Below, piece by piece: positions 23,903-35,678 of a stretch of DNA of 64,000 nt (positions are counted from its first letter, which is position 1; the number at the start of each line of letters is the position of its first letter). Made by a program: the position numbers and the translations under genes. The notes below the pieces were generated by a model. It was not told where the DNA came from and did not search any database. It saw only the letters and a program-made list of their open reading frames with translations. Source of the stretch: Xanthoparmelia taractica. Taxonomy: Eukaryota > Ascomycota > Lecanoromycetes > Lecanorales > Parmeliaceae. The stretch spans positions 1 through 64,000 of the forward strand of contig JANQBS010000119.1 in NCBI GenBank assembly GCA_033085395.1, given 5' to 3'.

Positions 23903-26468
23903 TCAGTCAGCATACCCAACATCCCGATGTTTAGGTCCAGCGCCATCGAAGGAAGGCGTATCGTAAGCATCACCCGGATCCTTTCCATTCCTCATAATAT
24001 ACTCTTGCACCTTTGCCAGCTCATGGCGGATACCGCTAAGCGTTTCATGCGTGTCGAGGCGAACTTTCTCATTCCTCTTCGCCGCGCCCCTGATAGCGGC
24101 CTCAGCGACGTGATACCTGCTCACGCAATTCCTCAGCATCATGTCCAGCGGTGTCGTCGTGCTGCCTTCCTCGCTGTACGCCGCGACGCTCACGCGACTC
24201 AGATTGGGCCTGCCGAACAGCAATCCCTTGATTTCGTCCCCGTAGCCGTGGTAGTTGAAATGAATGGGACAGTCGGCCGTGAAGAGGGCGTCGAAGTCCT
24301 GGTGCGAGAGAGCGTGCGGGTGTCCGCCTTCGTGCTTGAGGATTAAGAGGTCTGTGACGTTGACGACGCGCACGCGCAGGCTCGGGGTAAGTCTGCGGAG
24401 CATGGCGGCCGCTTCTATGACTTCGAAGGTGAGTTCGGCGCCGATGCCGACGATGACGACGTCTGGGTTCAGACCGTTGTCCGTGCTGGCGAATTTCCAG
24501 ACCGAGGCGCCTGCGCGGCAATGGCTGTCGGCTTCTTCTGGGGAAAGGAAGACGGGTTGAGGCTGCTTTGAGCCAACCATTAAGTTCACGTAGTTTTTTG
24601 AGCGAAGGCAATGGGCGAGGGTAGAGAGGAAGGTGTTGGCGTCTGGGGGCAGGTAGACACGTGCCGCACTGGGTTTGAGGTTGAGGACGGCGCCAATAAA
24701 GGAAGGGTTCTGGTGCGAGAATCCATTGTGTTCTTGACGTGTCCAGGTGCTTGTTTCGAGGTAGTTGATGCTACTTATGTCCTTTCTCCAGCTAGTCTCC
24801 CGAGCCTGTGAAATCGGTCAGGATGCTGCTATGCAGTTTGGTAAAAGAACGTACCATCTTATTGAACTTACTGTACTGCACCATCATCGTGTGGACGATC
24901 CCCAAGAAGCTCTCATACGAAGGGAAAAGGCCAGTGCGTCCAGTAAGTGTGTATCCTTGTAGCATGCCTTGGCAGGTATGCTCGGACAAGATCTCGATGA
25001 CCCTGCCGCCACGAGCATTTGAGAATTCGTCCCATTGAAAGTTTCTCCCAGTGTGGTTGAACACAGCATCTAATTTGTTACTAACAAGTTCATCTGGTGA
25101 AAAGATTCTCATGCTTTTAGGGTTATCGACGAGTACCTGGTCAAGCAACTCTCCAATTGTCTGCATGCAGCTCGCTTGGCCGCCTTTCTTGACTCCATAC
25201 TTTTTCCAGTCCGGAATACTCAGAACCTCATGCGAGCCATATGTGTCTATTTGCTGGCCTATTCTTTTACTCTCGTCGGCGGGAATGATGTCCAGAATTG
25301 CTTTGCCGACGCCGCCATCCTTAGTGAACAATTCGTTTGGCTTGTAGCTCTCTAGCCACTGTTGAAGCTGCTTGAGCTCGCTTGGGTCGGATTTGGCGGC
25401 CATTAGAGGTACTTGATGCGCGCGGAACGATCCCTCAACAAATTGTCCTCGGACCTTCTTCGGTGCTCCCCAACCCTTGGGTGTCCTCATGATCAAGACC
25501 GGCCATCTAGGCTTCATAATCGGCTTTCCCGACCGGGCTGCCTTTTGGATCTTGTGAATCTCATCCAACGCCCATTCCATAGATCGACACATATCCGCAT
25601 CGATGTCTTCTAGGTCTTCAACAAATCGGCACTGGTAGCCATAGCCGGTGAACAACGCGACCATTTCCTTGTCATCCATACAGCCATAGATGGTCCGTTC
25701 GCTGATCTTGAACCCATTGACATGGACAATTGGGAGCACGGCCCCAGATTCCCGGGGATCGATGTACTTTGCGCCATGCCATGCTGCGGCTGTTGGCCCG
25801 GTCTCCGACTCACCGTCGCCAACCACGCAAGCTACGATGAGATCGGGTTTGTCCATGACGGCACCAAACGCCACCGACAGAGCGTATCCAAGCTCGCCTC
25901 CCTCATGTATAGCACCTGGCGTCTCTGCATTGATATGGCTGGGAAATCCGCTGGGAGTGCTGAATCTAGTGATGAGTCTGTGCAGTCCCTCCTTATCTCT
26001 GGAATACTCCGGATAGAATTTCCCCAGAGAACCCTCGAGCCATAAGCTCGAAAGAATTGCAGGCGCGCCATGACCTGGACCAACGACGAAGATGATATCC
26101 TGTTTCCGTTGTGTTGCCATCAAGTTGAGGTGAGAGTATACGAGGGTCAAGCCTGGGCAGGTACCCCAATGGCCGAGCAATCGAGGCTTGATGTCATCGA
26201 ACTGGAGGTCTCGTTCAAGGAGGACATTATCTTTGAGGAAGATCATAGCTAGCAGCCGATCGTTAGCGTCGTACAGCACAATTGTTCGAAGAGCCAAAGG
26301 CTCACCAGCAGCAATGTAATTTGCAGCGCGTCTAAACTCCTGTAATCCAGTATAAGTGGCTTCATCAAGCTCTGTCTTGTCCAACTTGACGGCCAATTGT
26401 AAGACATGGTCGTCGATGTGGGAGGGCAGAGGCTGCGGGTTGGGTCGATCGATCTCTTCTCCAGGCAT
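23903..26468 (-). CDS. Xylulose-5-phosphate/fructose-6-phosphate phosphoketolase
   Basis: Thiamine-diphosphate enzyme that cleaves xylulose-5-P (or fructose-6-P) with phosphate to acetyl phosphate plus glyceraldehyde-3-P (or erythrose-4-P). Minus-strand exons are 26468-26306, 26248-24855 and 24805-23903, giving 819 residues, the normal family length. Visible motifs are LLGHWGTCPGL (about residue 80), GPGHGAPA (about 111), EGGELGYA (about 170), and the ThDP motif GDGESETGP (198-206) with its Asn in VHVNGFK. The first intron (57 bases) has no stop and is in frame, so unspliced sequence reads through; splicing joins YIA to AMIFLKDN as in homologues. The second (49 bases) joins FNKM to ARETSWRKD. 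It is divergent from acetate kinase, the next enzyme. Confidence 0.93.
26249..26305 (-). other. In-frame 57-base intron of phosphoketolase
   Basis: GTGAGC donor at 26305 and CTGCTAG acceptor ending at 26249; length divisible by three and no stop. Retention would insert 19 residues into the N-terminal domain, between YIA and AMIFLKDN, where family members have none. Confidence 0.8.
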
Positions 26469-27138
26469 GCTGGTGATGTGAAAGAATTGCCTGAGAGTAG
26501 GTCTTTATTTTCGCGGAGCGATGGTGGAAGAGAGGTTGGACTGGCTGTGAGGTAGGTCAATAGCAGAGGCCTAGCTGGGCATTGGGACCGCAGATGGCAG
26601 ATGAATCTATAGCCAAGGTCGCCGCAATGCGTGGTCCGAAGTAAGCAAAAGTGTTCAAGGAGCGGTTGTCGATGTAAATCGACATGGCTCCTCCTTCTGC
26701 CCCGGAGACGCTTCCGATATTCCTTCGAGATATGACATCACACCGGCGACGCTGCGTTGCTTCACCTTTGCTCCACGCTTTCTTCCTTTAATGGCATTGG
26801 CATTAGCATTGCACATCACTACGATTGCCGCTATCCAGCCAACTGCCAATAATTAAAGAAGACATTCGTAGCCAACGCCTTTATGCTTCACCACCAGTGT
26901 CTTTCAAACTTCGACGTACGTACAATCTGGAGAATATTCTTAAAGCCTAATCCCGCTTATCGATAAGCAAAAGCCCTTCTACCAAAGCAAAGCTTCGCCA
27001 GCGAACCTCCATCTTCCATTCCGGCTCTGAGCGTCGCTCAAGGCCTGGAAACAGGCTAACAGCGACAGCAAGAGTACGTGGGAAAGATCTATTTCTACCA
27101 TATAATTGACAAGCCTCTGAACTGGACCGCACCGCACA
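26469..27138. promoter_or_regulatory. Shared divergent promoter region of phosphoketolase and acetate kinase
   Basis: These 670 bases separate the two start codons and hold no gene. A common regulatory region would allow joint control of two consecutive pathway steps. Some pyrimidine-rich stretches and an AATTAAAG element occur, but I cannot assign specific binding sites. Confidence 0.6.
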
Positions 27139-28489
27139 ATGGCTATCATTCTCTCCATCAATTCTGGATCTTCCTCTGTCAAAGTCTCCATTTACAAGTC
27201 TGCCGCCCAAGGCCAGCCTCCGAACCAACTCGCCGACGCCTCCATATCTGGTCTCACAGCTCCTCCTGCCCAATTGACCTATGAGCGCGGCTCTGAAAAG
27301 GTCAAGAGTCAAGAACTGAAAGACATAAAATCAAACGAGGATGCTTGCGAATACATATTAGATCATCTGGTCAGAGATGAAGGACTGTCTGAGATCTCTA
27401 GCAGAGACGACATTACACATGCCTGCCATCGGGTGGTACACGGAGGCGACTACCCAGCTGCTCATATCATCGACGAAGACACATACCACCATCTTCAAGA
27501 CCTCACAGACCTCGCGCCCTTACACAATGCCAGCGCTCTCGCTATCGTCGCAGCTTGCATGAAGGCTCTGCCAAAGGCGAAGAATATCGCATACTTCGAC
27601 TCTTCATTCCACTCGACGATGCCCAAAGACATTGAAACCTATCCGATCGACCCAGACGTAGCTAAGAAGAACAAGCTGCGGAAGTACGGCTTCCATGGTA
27701 TCAGCTATGCCTTTATCACAAGATCAGTGGCGGAATTCCTGAAGAAGCCGGAGAGTGAGACGAGTATCATTGCGCTTCATCTCGGTAGCGGAGCGTCAGC
27801 TTGTGCGATCAAGAACGGAAAATCGCTGGACAATAGTATGGGTCTGACGCCATTGGCTGGTCTACCAGGAGCGACGAGGAGTGGCGACGTGGATCCAAGT
27901 CTGATTTTCCATTTCACCCACGATGCTGGGAAACCAAGTCCAAGCAGTAGCAAAGAGATGCAAATAAGCACAGTATGTCCACTACAGGTCTAGAGGCACG
28001 AGATGGAGTGCGAAGGTACTGACCATCATGACAGGCTGAGGAGATCCTGAACAAGAAATCTGGCTGGAAAGCACTCACCGGCACGACAGATTTTGGCGCG
28101 ATTTCGTCATCATCGGATCCCGGATGTAGGCTGGCTTTCGATATCCTCGTCGACCGCATCCTCGGCTTTATTGGTAGCTATTACGTTAAATTGGATGGCA
28201 AGGTTGATGCATTGGTCTTTGCAGGGGGTATTGGGGAAAAAGCAACACTCTTGCGAAGGAGAATATTGGAGAAGTGTAAATGTCTCGGATTCGAAATTGA
28301 CGATGAGAAGAACGACAAAGTGATTGAGGATGTGGTTCAAGACATTGGCAAGGAGGCGCGGCATCGGACCTTGGTGTGCCAGACAGATGAGCAGGTAAGG
28401 AGACTCGGTCTGCGCAACCGCCAGAAATACTGACCTCGATTTAGTTCGAGATGGCTAGGCAATGTGCTGTGGGTTTACAAACAAAGTAA
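27139..28489 (+). CDS. Acetate kinase
   Basis: Acetate kinase interconverts acetyl phosphate plus ADP with acetate plus ATP (ASKHA fold). Exons 27139-27972, 28035-28394 and 28445-28489 join to 412 residues. Motifs are NSGSSSVK at the start, HRVVHGGDY, FDSSFHSTMP, KYGFHGISY, HLGSGASACAIKNGKSLDNS, GATRSGDVDP and FAGGIGE. The LGSGAS form replaces the bacterial LGNGAS and is, to my knowledge, usual in fungal enzymes. The last exon is only 15 codons (FEMARQCAVGLQTK). It lies head-to-head with phosphoketolase, forming a two-step route from pentose or hexose phosphate to acetate and ATP. Confidence 0.94.
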
Positions 28490-28634
28490 ATATGCCGGAC
28501 CAGAAATTATTCATAGAAGAGGCAATCAATACAATGCTGTACAAATTATGATGCTTGAGTCTCGTACGGCGCAACTGTTGCAGGATTTTCCACCTGGTAA
28601 CGACCAGTGTGATCGAATCACGGATTATGCATTC

Positions 28635-30221
28635 TTAATTTTCGACCTCACTCTTCTCCGCCAGCTTATGACCTATCTTATCAAGCACTTCCGTTTCCCG
28701 TACTTCTAGGACAGGGGCCACACCAGCGATTTGTGGTCCAGTGAAGGCTTTTCGTCCGGAGATTAGCCAGGTGACAATACTGATCAGCCCGATAATGCCT
28801 ATCGCAGCGCTGGTGTAGTTCATGTTCTCGGAATCCACAGGTGCCAAAGTTGGAAAATTGAATGTTATTGACGTAAAGACAAGAAAAGCGAGACCAAGCA
28901 CATTCATCGTCATGCCATATCGCCCAAGATTGTAAGGACCCGGAAGTACCTTGGCATCTCCTGTAAACCATGAGAGGATGCGGGCAAGTAGTGGCATGGC
29001 GTAAGAGAGATAGAAACCCTCTGTCGCAATCGAGATCACGGTATTGAATCCGGTCAGGGTGCCAAAGTAGATGGAGTTGAGCGCTATTTGTACGGCAAAG
29101 GCGAGCAGGATTGCGTAAATAGGCACTTGTCGTTTAGAATCCACTTTGGCAATGTGACTAGAGAACGGTAGGCCATGGTCACGTGCGAAAGCGAATAAAC
29201 TTCTCGAGCCTTCAGCCATTAGAGCATTGGCGCAGACCAACGCGATCACGACGAGCAGGGATGAGAGGAAGCAGGCACCAATGACAGATCCGGTGGAGTC
29301 ATAGAAGATCTGGATAAGGGGTACGCCAGTCGCTGAGGAAGCTGTTGAGGTGATGTCGCCGATACAGAAGCAGACGGATATTAGGAAGATGAATCCTGTT
29401 ATTGCACCAATGTAGACAGACATGATGATTGCTTTCGGCGCCTCGGTAGAAGCTGACTTCATCTCCTCGGTCATGTGAGCCGGCGCGTCATAACAACACA
29501 TACCGAATGAGCTTTGCAAGAGTCCTAGTATCGCTGCAAAGCCCGTGCTAAACCCAGTGAAATTTTGGAAGTCATGGAAGACAAAGCTAGCGGGCTGTTT
29601 GTGATCATTGGTGGCGAGGATCGTTATGACAACAACAAAAGACAGGATGTTCCAAAGGAGAGTGAAGCGGGAGATTCGATCGAGCAGGTGTGGCCCGTAG
29701 ATATTAACGCCAGTGCTTATCAAAGCGATGAGATAAGCGAGGAGGACTGTGTGCCACCGCTCGATGGTATAGCTGGGAAACGACAAATTTGCTTGTCCAA
29801 GTATAAAATTGGCGCCGATAAAGTTGTTCGTTGCTCCCATGGCGAGAATACCAACGATCATGAACCAGCCTGTAACCCAAGACATTCCTCTGGCTATATT
29901 TGGAGGTGCCAGTATGGCGACCCATGAATACTGTCCACCAGCAAGAGGATACGCTGAGCACATTTCTGCCATGGAGTATGCAACTGCAAGAGCGAAGATG
30001 CTGATACCTATCCATGAGTATATCATTACTGGAGGACCACCAGACTCGACACCAACAATCAAGACACCACCAAGAGCTGACCAGCTTGTGACGATGCTAA
30101 AACTGAATCCTATCATCCCCAAAAGGCCGAATGAGCGCTTTAGCTCCTGCTGGTAGCCCAAGTTCTCTAGCACGGTGTCCTCTCCGACATTCTCGCTGAA
30201 GACTTTCTTGTCGCTCAACAT
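28635..30221 (-). CDS. Amino acid/GABA/choline-type permease (APC superfamily)
   Basis: A 528-residue single-exon integral membrane transporter with about 12 hydrophobic segments. The cytosolic N-terminus leads into LGYQQELKRSFGLLGMIGFSFSI, then GGPPVMIYSWIGISIF and AEMCSAYPLAGGQYSW, the hallmark region of fungal GABA, choline and amino acid permeases. EGSRSLFAFARDHGLPFS in the second half is another family hallmark. The substrate cannot be read from sequence; GABA, choline, or basic or neutral amino acids are all possible. It is convergent with acetate kinase, with only about 145 bases between stops. The ATG at 30221 is the first of the frame and precedes a hydrophilic head of about 27 residues, as usual. 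Confidence 0.88.
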   Translation of the reverse strand: MLSDKKVFSENVGEDTVLENLGYQQELKRSFGLLGMIGFSFSIVTSWSALGGVLIVGVESGGPPVMIYSWIGISIFALAVAYSMAEMCSAYPLAGGQYSWVAILAPPNIARGMSWVTGWFMIVGILAMGATNNFIGANFILGQANLSFPSYTIERWHTVLLAYLIALISTGVNIYGPHLLDRISRFTLLWNILSFVVVITILATNDHKQPASFVFHDFQNFTGFSTGFAAILGLLQSSFGMCCYDAPAHMTEEMKSASTEAPKAIIMSVYIGAITGFIFLISVCFCIGDITSTASSATGVPLIQIFYDSTGSVIGACFLSSLLVVIALVCANALMAEGSRSLFAFARDHGLPFSSHIAKVDSKRQVPIYAILLAFAVQIALNSIYFGTLTGFNTVISIATEGFYLSYAMPLLARILSWFTGDAKVLPGPYNLGRYGMTMNVLGLAFLVFTSITFNFPTLAPVDSENMNYTSAAIGIIGLISIVTWLISGRKAFTGPQIAGVAPVLEVRETEVLDKIGHKLAEKSEVEN

Positions 30222-31270
30222 GGTGAACTTCTTTTGCTAGCCAACGTACTATACAACAGGAACTTTGCCCGAAAGAAAGATGCCAAAGAGGACGTAGTAT
30301 GGGTTCCAGAATGGTTGACTCTCTCGCTTGTCCTGCTTGCTTGTCTTGCTTGGTTGTCACCAGTTGGGGGGAGCTCTGGGCCATCTATATATGTCAGTTG
30401 GAGAAGTGTGGAGGCCATTGCTCGACACCTTCCTGTTCGCGACAAGCATATATGGCCTGCCAGATAAGCTCGACCATGTCGCTGTGGGATTGGCCAAGTC
30501 CTCCCGTAGTGTAGATCCTAGCGCAGGATCTGCAGACGAGCAAACAATGGATATCTGTACCTATCTGCGAACCAATGTCGAGCAAAAAGAAGCAATGTTA
30601 CATGAAAATTCTGTTCGCCAGGGGAACTATAAGAGATAGAGAACACAACGAAAGTACTGCCAAAGCAGGCAAAGGCTAAGAGTCCAGAGATTAGTCCATG
30701 AGGAGCCGAAAGGCTCGCTGGTCGAAACTATAGATAGTATAGTAAAGGTCTTTATTTAATGCCTTATGTAGAAAAAAAGAAAGGAAAGAGAGATCATGTT
30801 GGATGTTGGATGGCATTGTTAAAGTCCTCAACTCATGGAGGAATAGAAAATGATATTTCATGTTGCTAGCCGACAGCACGCTAAATTTATAGCGGCTTGG
30901 CGTTTATTGAATGTTGACGAAGTGACTCCTACTCACTTGAACCCTCAACATCGACAACGGCAACCAAGTCCAGGGGCTACCTCCACGGTATTCCGAGGAT
31001 ATGACTCTAAAGACGACTAATTTGCTATGATCATTGAGAGCAGCATGCTTAGTGCCCATGTCAGAGAGAACCGTACAACGCCCATCACGAACATCGCGAT
31101 CTTTTGTTTTACACATTAGATTAATTCTAAAGCTGTCACTGAAAGGCCGGGTTACTACCTAGGTCTTTGCATTAGAGAAAACTTGGCCTAGTCCGCCCTT
31201 AGCCACTGGCGCGACTTATCAACTGCACGCGACAGGCCATATCGCCGCTTCTGGTCGGCTGCCTCCAGTC
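30222..31270. other. Spacer between the permease and NudE
   Basis: About 1 kb between two divergent genes. The overlapping open frames at 30234-30639 lack recognisable content. Promoters of both genes should lie here; no element is clear enough to name. Confidence 0.5.
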
Positions 31271-33249
31271 ATGCCATCTCCTGAAGATTCGGTCCCTTCC
31301 TCACCTCATGCACCTATAGACTCAGAGGATTCTTTGGCGTACTATAAATCACAATATGAGCAGCTCGAAGCCGAGCTTGCAGACTTTCAGGCGTCCAGCA
31401 AGGAGTTGGAGGCTGAATTGGAAAAGGATGTAGAGGCTGCAGAAAGGAGGGAAAGACAGTTGCAAGAGAAGGTGGAGGGTTTAGGTTTCGAAGTTGAAGA
31501 ATGGAAGGTAAGCTGGCCCAAACTACGGGCGACGGACCTGCGAGCAGGACACTGTTGGCTCGTCAGATTTATACGTGGTGCCTAATATTCGAACAGACCA
31601 AATACAAGCAATCGAAAGCTGAAGCAAATACAGCGCAGAACACGCTCCAGAAAGAGATCACCACTCTACGTGACACTAACAGGAACCTGCAGCTCAGGTT
31701 AAGGGACATAGAGGTGTCGAATGATGACTTCGAACGACAGGCACGGAACACAACATCCTCATTGGAAGACCTAGAGTCCAAATACAACGTTTCTATAGAA
31801 CGTGGAGTCATGGCTGAAGAAGAGATCAAAGCTGGCGAACAAGAGAGGGAAGCTCTCCGCATCGAAACGCAGCGGCTACGAGATGAACTCAGCGATCTCA
31901 AGATCGAAGCCGAGATTAGGCAGGATAAGCTCCGACGTGCAGAAGACGCAGCAGAAAGGCTGCGCCGAAGGCAGCCACCACCAATTGCGCCAGACCTTGC
32001 CCGGCCTCAGTCAGCTTTATCCGAGATATCACCAACAACATCCACTTCGTCCCCAACCATTGCGACACCACCAACGAAATCAGCTTCTTCTGAAGTATCA
32101 GAGACACTCACACCTCCGTCGCCACCGGTGTCGGAAAAATCTGTTCCCACAACCATCACTACACCCTCATTACCAGTAGCAAAGTCGAGGCTCTCTATGG
32201 CAGATTCAAATACCACACCACGCCCGTCTTACCAGAAGAAGTCATCACTTCAGCCGAAGCACTCTCGCGGCCCTTCCGTTTCATGGACTAATGACCGCAC
32301 CTCATCTTTCGCAACCCGAACAACCCTAAATCGTGCTGACCCGGGGCACAAGGATCCTAGTCTCCCGCACTCTGGATCTCTCCATCAAATTCGTGGCCTG
32401 AGGACCAAGATGACGAATCTAGAGCAACGGCTCAAATCGGCACGCTCGAAGCTCCCTGCGCCAACATCAACACCACCGGGGGTGTCTCCACGCAGCGGAT
32501 CTGTTGCTGGATCATCTTTCATCCCAGCTACTGTTACAATGCGCAGCAACAAAAAACGCATTGGTGGTTCCAATGCTTCTTCTGTCCATACGCCTACGAT
32601 AGAGCGCCCGGCCAGCCGTCTATCTTCAGCCTACACTCCAACCATCGATCGCCCGTCCAGTCGGTTATCATTTGGAATCCCACAGCTAAGTCCTACGCGC
32701 GACATGCACAGTAGTCGGCCACCAAGTCGTGATCCTCACAATAGTCGACCGAGCTCACGTGCAAGTCTTTCGTCTCGGCAGTCAATCAGCCACTTACCCG
32801 GCGCAACTTCTTTGAGCACAAGCCGCCCTAGCAGCCGGCAATCTAATACTGGTAGCCAGACGCCCCTCGGTCACTACGCCAACAGTACCACCCAATCCGA
32901 ATCTCGGCGTCCTCGATCTTCGATCGGAGGTTCCTATGCTAGCACTCACGGTCATGGCCACTCAGCAAGTGTCAGTAGACTGAGCAACTACGGCTCATCC
33001 TTCCAGCACCAGGAGGAAGAAGATAGTGGCGAAGTTCTCACCCCTACGCCATCCAGAAGAACCACCATGGGCAAGGGCGATGGCGGATCTTCCATTCCTG
33101 GTATTGCACCTGTGAGTGCGAAGAAGAGATATAGTGGCTTGGGAAGCGGGCGTAGAATTAGTTTGGGCCCGAGCACTGGGGGAGGGGAAATGGGACCTCC
33201 GGAGAGGAGAGTTGCTAGGATGCTGAGTGGAGTGGGGGAGACATTCTGA
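31271..33249 (+). CDS. nudE: NudE-like nuclear distribution protein
   Basis: Dynein regulator of the NudE/NDEL family, which binds LIS1 (NudF) and cytoplasmic dynein and acts in nuclear migration. Exons 31271-31507 and 31597-33249 join to 629 residues. The N-terminal coiled coil (about residues 20-240) begins SLAYYKSQYEQLEAELADFQ and EEWKTKYKQSKAEAN across the splice site, the conserved start of this family. The C-terminal two thirds are disordered and Ser/Pro/Thr-rich, with short repeats such as RPASRLSSAYTPTI and DRPSSRLS. The first stop in the unspliced exon 1 frame lies inside the intron, supporting the junction. Confidence 0.85.
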
Positions 33250-33695
33250 CAAGATTGATTGTGCACATAGTATTCGAGAAGTCGATAACAATGGGAAGGC
33301 GAAGAGCATGGCTTTCATGTCGCTTATGATCTACGCACTGATGTGTTCATGGCTTATGAGGGGCGCTATACATACCCAAGGCTTAACATTACTATTAGAA
33401 TCAACGACAGACCTGTATAGGTCGCCAAGATCTGTTTTAATACCTACGTCTTCTGCTTCACTCACATAGAAAAACATTGTGTCAATATCCGACCAACCGC
33501 TTCTCTATCCTATCCGCCTTATCACTTGACCTTACTCAGCGACCTTCTAAGATCAACGTCATATCCTTCTGTTGACGAAAGTAAGCTACGAAACATTTCG
33601 TAAGGGGACGCTGGTATTCAGGATGGCTTTGACACCAACGCCCTTGGAGCCGCACAGCCTTGGGTAAGAGTCCACTCCCCGTCGAGTGCCCTCTT
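33250..33695. other. Convergent 3' flanks, no gene
   Basis: 446 bases between the stops of NudE and Trs20; nothing recognisable. Confidence 0.6.
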
Positions 33696-34336
33696 TCATA
33701 GATATTTCCTCCCTGCTGCCACAACCCTCTGCTTAAACACTGGACTCCCAATCTTGCCCTCCGTACTGGAAAACGGATTCATAATCGCTTTCAGCCAGAC
33801 CTCAAAGACTTCCCCGAAGAACTGCCTGATTGCCTCTTCCGTCTGTGGACTGGTGGGGTTGTTCGGTATACTCGTGCTACTGGAGGACGAAGTACCACGA
33901 CTGGCCGCGCTGGTGGAAGGCGGGACGGAGGTGTAGGGCGTGAAAGGTGGGAAGCTGTTCGGCATGGGTTGGGAGATGGGGGCTGTGTTGGGAGGGTGGG
34001 GCAGGTGGAGGAGCATGAAGCGCGTGGATGTTGGAGTTATGAAGGTGGAGATGTGGGAAGAGGCAAACTGATCGATGCGTTTGAGATACCTGAGACTATT
34101 ATTAGCAGTGCTGCAATCAAGAGAGCTCATTGTGAAGTAGGGAAAGGGTACATCTGATTGTTGGTCCATTGCAACTCGTCCACGAAATCTAAGCTGCTGT
34201 GTACGATGAAAGGGTTCATATGGCGTGCCTCTTGACTGAAACGGGCGATGCCATCTCCGCCCTGCTTGGACGTGCCAAACTCGAGCTCGAACAGAGGTTG
34301 GTCTCGCGTGCCGACAATGCAGAAGTAGTAGGACAT
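33696..34336 (-). CDS. TRS20: TRAPP complex subunit Trs20 (sedlin)
   Basis: Core small subunit of the TRAPP tethering complexes, which act as exchange factor for Ypt/Rab GTPases in ER-Golgi traffic and autophagy. Minus-strand exons 34336-34152 and 34089-33696 join at AT|G to 192 residues. The N-terminus reads MSYYFCIVGTRDQPLFELEF, GGDGIARFSQEARHMNPFIVHSSLDF and MYLKRIDQF, and the C-terminus has AIRQFFGEVFEVW and MNPF, all typical of sedlin. A Ser/Pro-rich insert of about 50 residues separates the last two strands, as in other filamentous fungi. Confidence 0.92.
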
Positions 34337-35159
34337 GTTGTCACCCTCAGAACGTAGAGTAGCAGGAACGGTTCGGACTAGAAGCGCGCAGGTCTGCTGC
34401 CATGGCTATGAGCTTCATTATGGGCTTTCAATGCATTCAATCTCATCAATTGAACGCCAACTGGGTCAGACTCCATCCTCATACTTCATTCATCTCGATG
34501 AGGCCTAGCTTCCCTATTATCTAGGTTATCTCTTGTGGCTTGGCACAAATTTAGCCTTTGATTGATCGGTCACCGACCACCAGACAACGACTTTTGACCC
34601 TAAAGGCAAGTTGTCACAAGCTGCTGTTCTAAAGGTATGCGTCCCAAAAGGCGCAGACATGATGGATAGGGTAATGACTATAATTTGTGACTGCAGCTGA
34701 GTCACCTGCTTGTGGTCAGATGCTCTTCTCTATTGCCTACGGTGCCTGGATTCCGGAAGAGGCTGTGCGCATTGGATGCGTCAACGCAAGCTCTTGAGAC
34801 AACAAAACTATGCCTAAGTATCCAAATGAGAGCTCTGATAACATCGAATTAGGACTCAGTCAAGGAAGACGGAGCTGCAATCGTCAGGAACTATGTCTCG
34901 TTTGGTTGGGAACCAAAGTCATGCCTCGTCTTTGCCTGTTCGAATCACACAGCTGGTAGGCTCGTGACATGCTGCCTTGTGCACATATATAGTGCCATCG
35001 CCTCACCTTGTCTCCTACTATTCAAGTACTTCTCGCCATGCCTTCCGCTCTTTTGATTATTTACCTGGTTCCTCAAGGAGTCGTTGTCTTCGCTTTTCTC
35101 TTAACTTGCATCTCTGAGTATCTTGCATAGCGTTGACCTCTTCTCGTTGCACTCTCCTG
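34337..35159. other. Spacer, no gene seen
   Basis: About 820 bases between divergent genes. A TATATAG-like element near 34986 lies about 170 bases before the next ATG and could be a TATA box. Confidence 0.5.
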
Positions 35160-35678
35160 ATGCGCACACTTCGAAAACGGCACTCATGGCCACCACTTCG
35201 CAAGCCTCGAGCCTTCTACTTTGATGAAGCAATCGATCAAGACCCATTTGCATACTTCATCTCACCAGCCGATGAGCGAGACGTGTTCGTCAATAGCCAC
35301 CTAGCAGCGGACATCGGGAGGAAGAAACGTCCTCGTTCACTGTCACCATTCCGTCGCAACTCATTCACACGTTTGTCCGCGGCCACGGCTGGAACATCGC
35401 CTACTGCAAAGCTGAGAAAATGGATTGAGAGGATGGAGCTGCGATGCTTCCGACGCAGTCCAAGCAGCGTCCCTGATCCGCCCGAACTGCTGGAAATTGC
35501 CCGGACAGTCTCTCCTCCGCTCCGAGGAAGGAGGAATATTCGTATCAGCTCGAGTAATCGTGTGACTCCAACTACGAGGAGTAGACCCAGACGGCCAAGA
35601 GTCTGGAGGGAGCCCAGTAAGGATATCTGGCCGGTAGCTGAAGAGGGAGAGGACATCGGACTGGGGATTATATTGTGA
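35160..35678 (+). CDS. Basic protein of unknown function
   Basis: A 172-residue single-exon frame that is highly basic (clusters such as RTLRKRH, GRKKRPRSLSPFRR and RSRPRRPRVWR), with an acidic end (VAEEGEDIG). Codon use and composition look coding. ATG 35160 was chosen over an upstream TTG at 35133. Basic clusters may be nuclear targeting signals. No family recognised. Confidence 0.5.
   Translation: MRTLRKRHSWPPLRKPRAFYFDEAIDQDPFAYFISPADERDVFVNSHLAADIGRKKRPRSLSPFRRNSFTRLSAATAGTSPTAKLRKWIERMELRCFRRSPSSVPDPPELLEIARTVSPPLRGRRNIRISSSNRVTPTTRSRPRRPRVWREPSKDIWPVAEEGEDIGLGIIL

Noticed and set aside
24102..24611. 169-codon frame antiphase inside phosphoketolase
   Set aside because: Arg-rich shadow of the real coding frame on the same strand.
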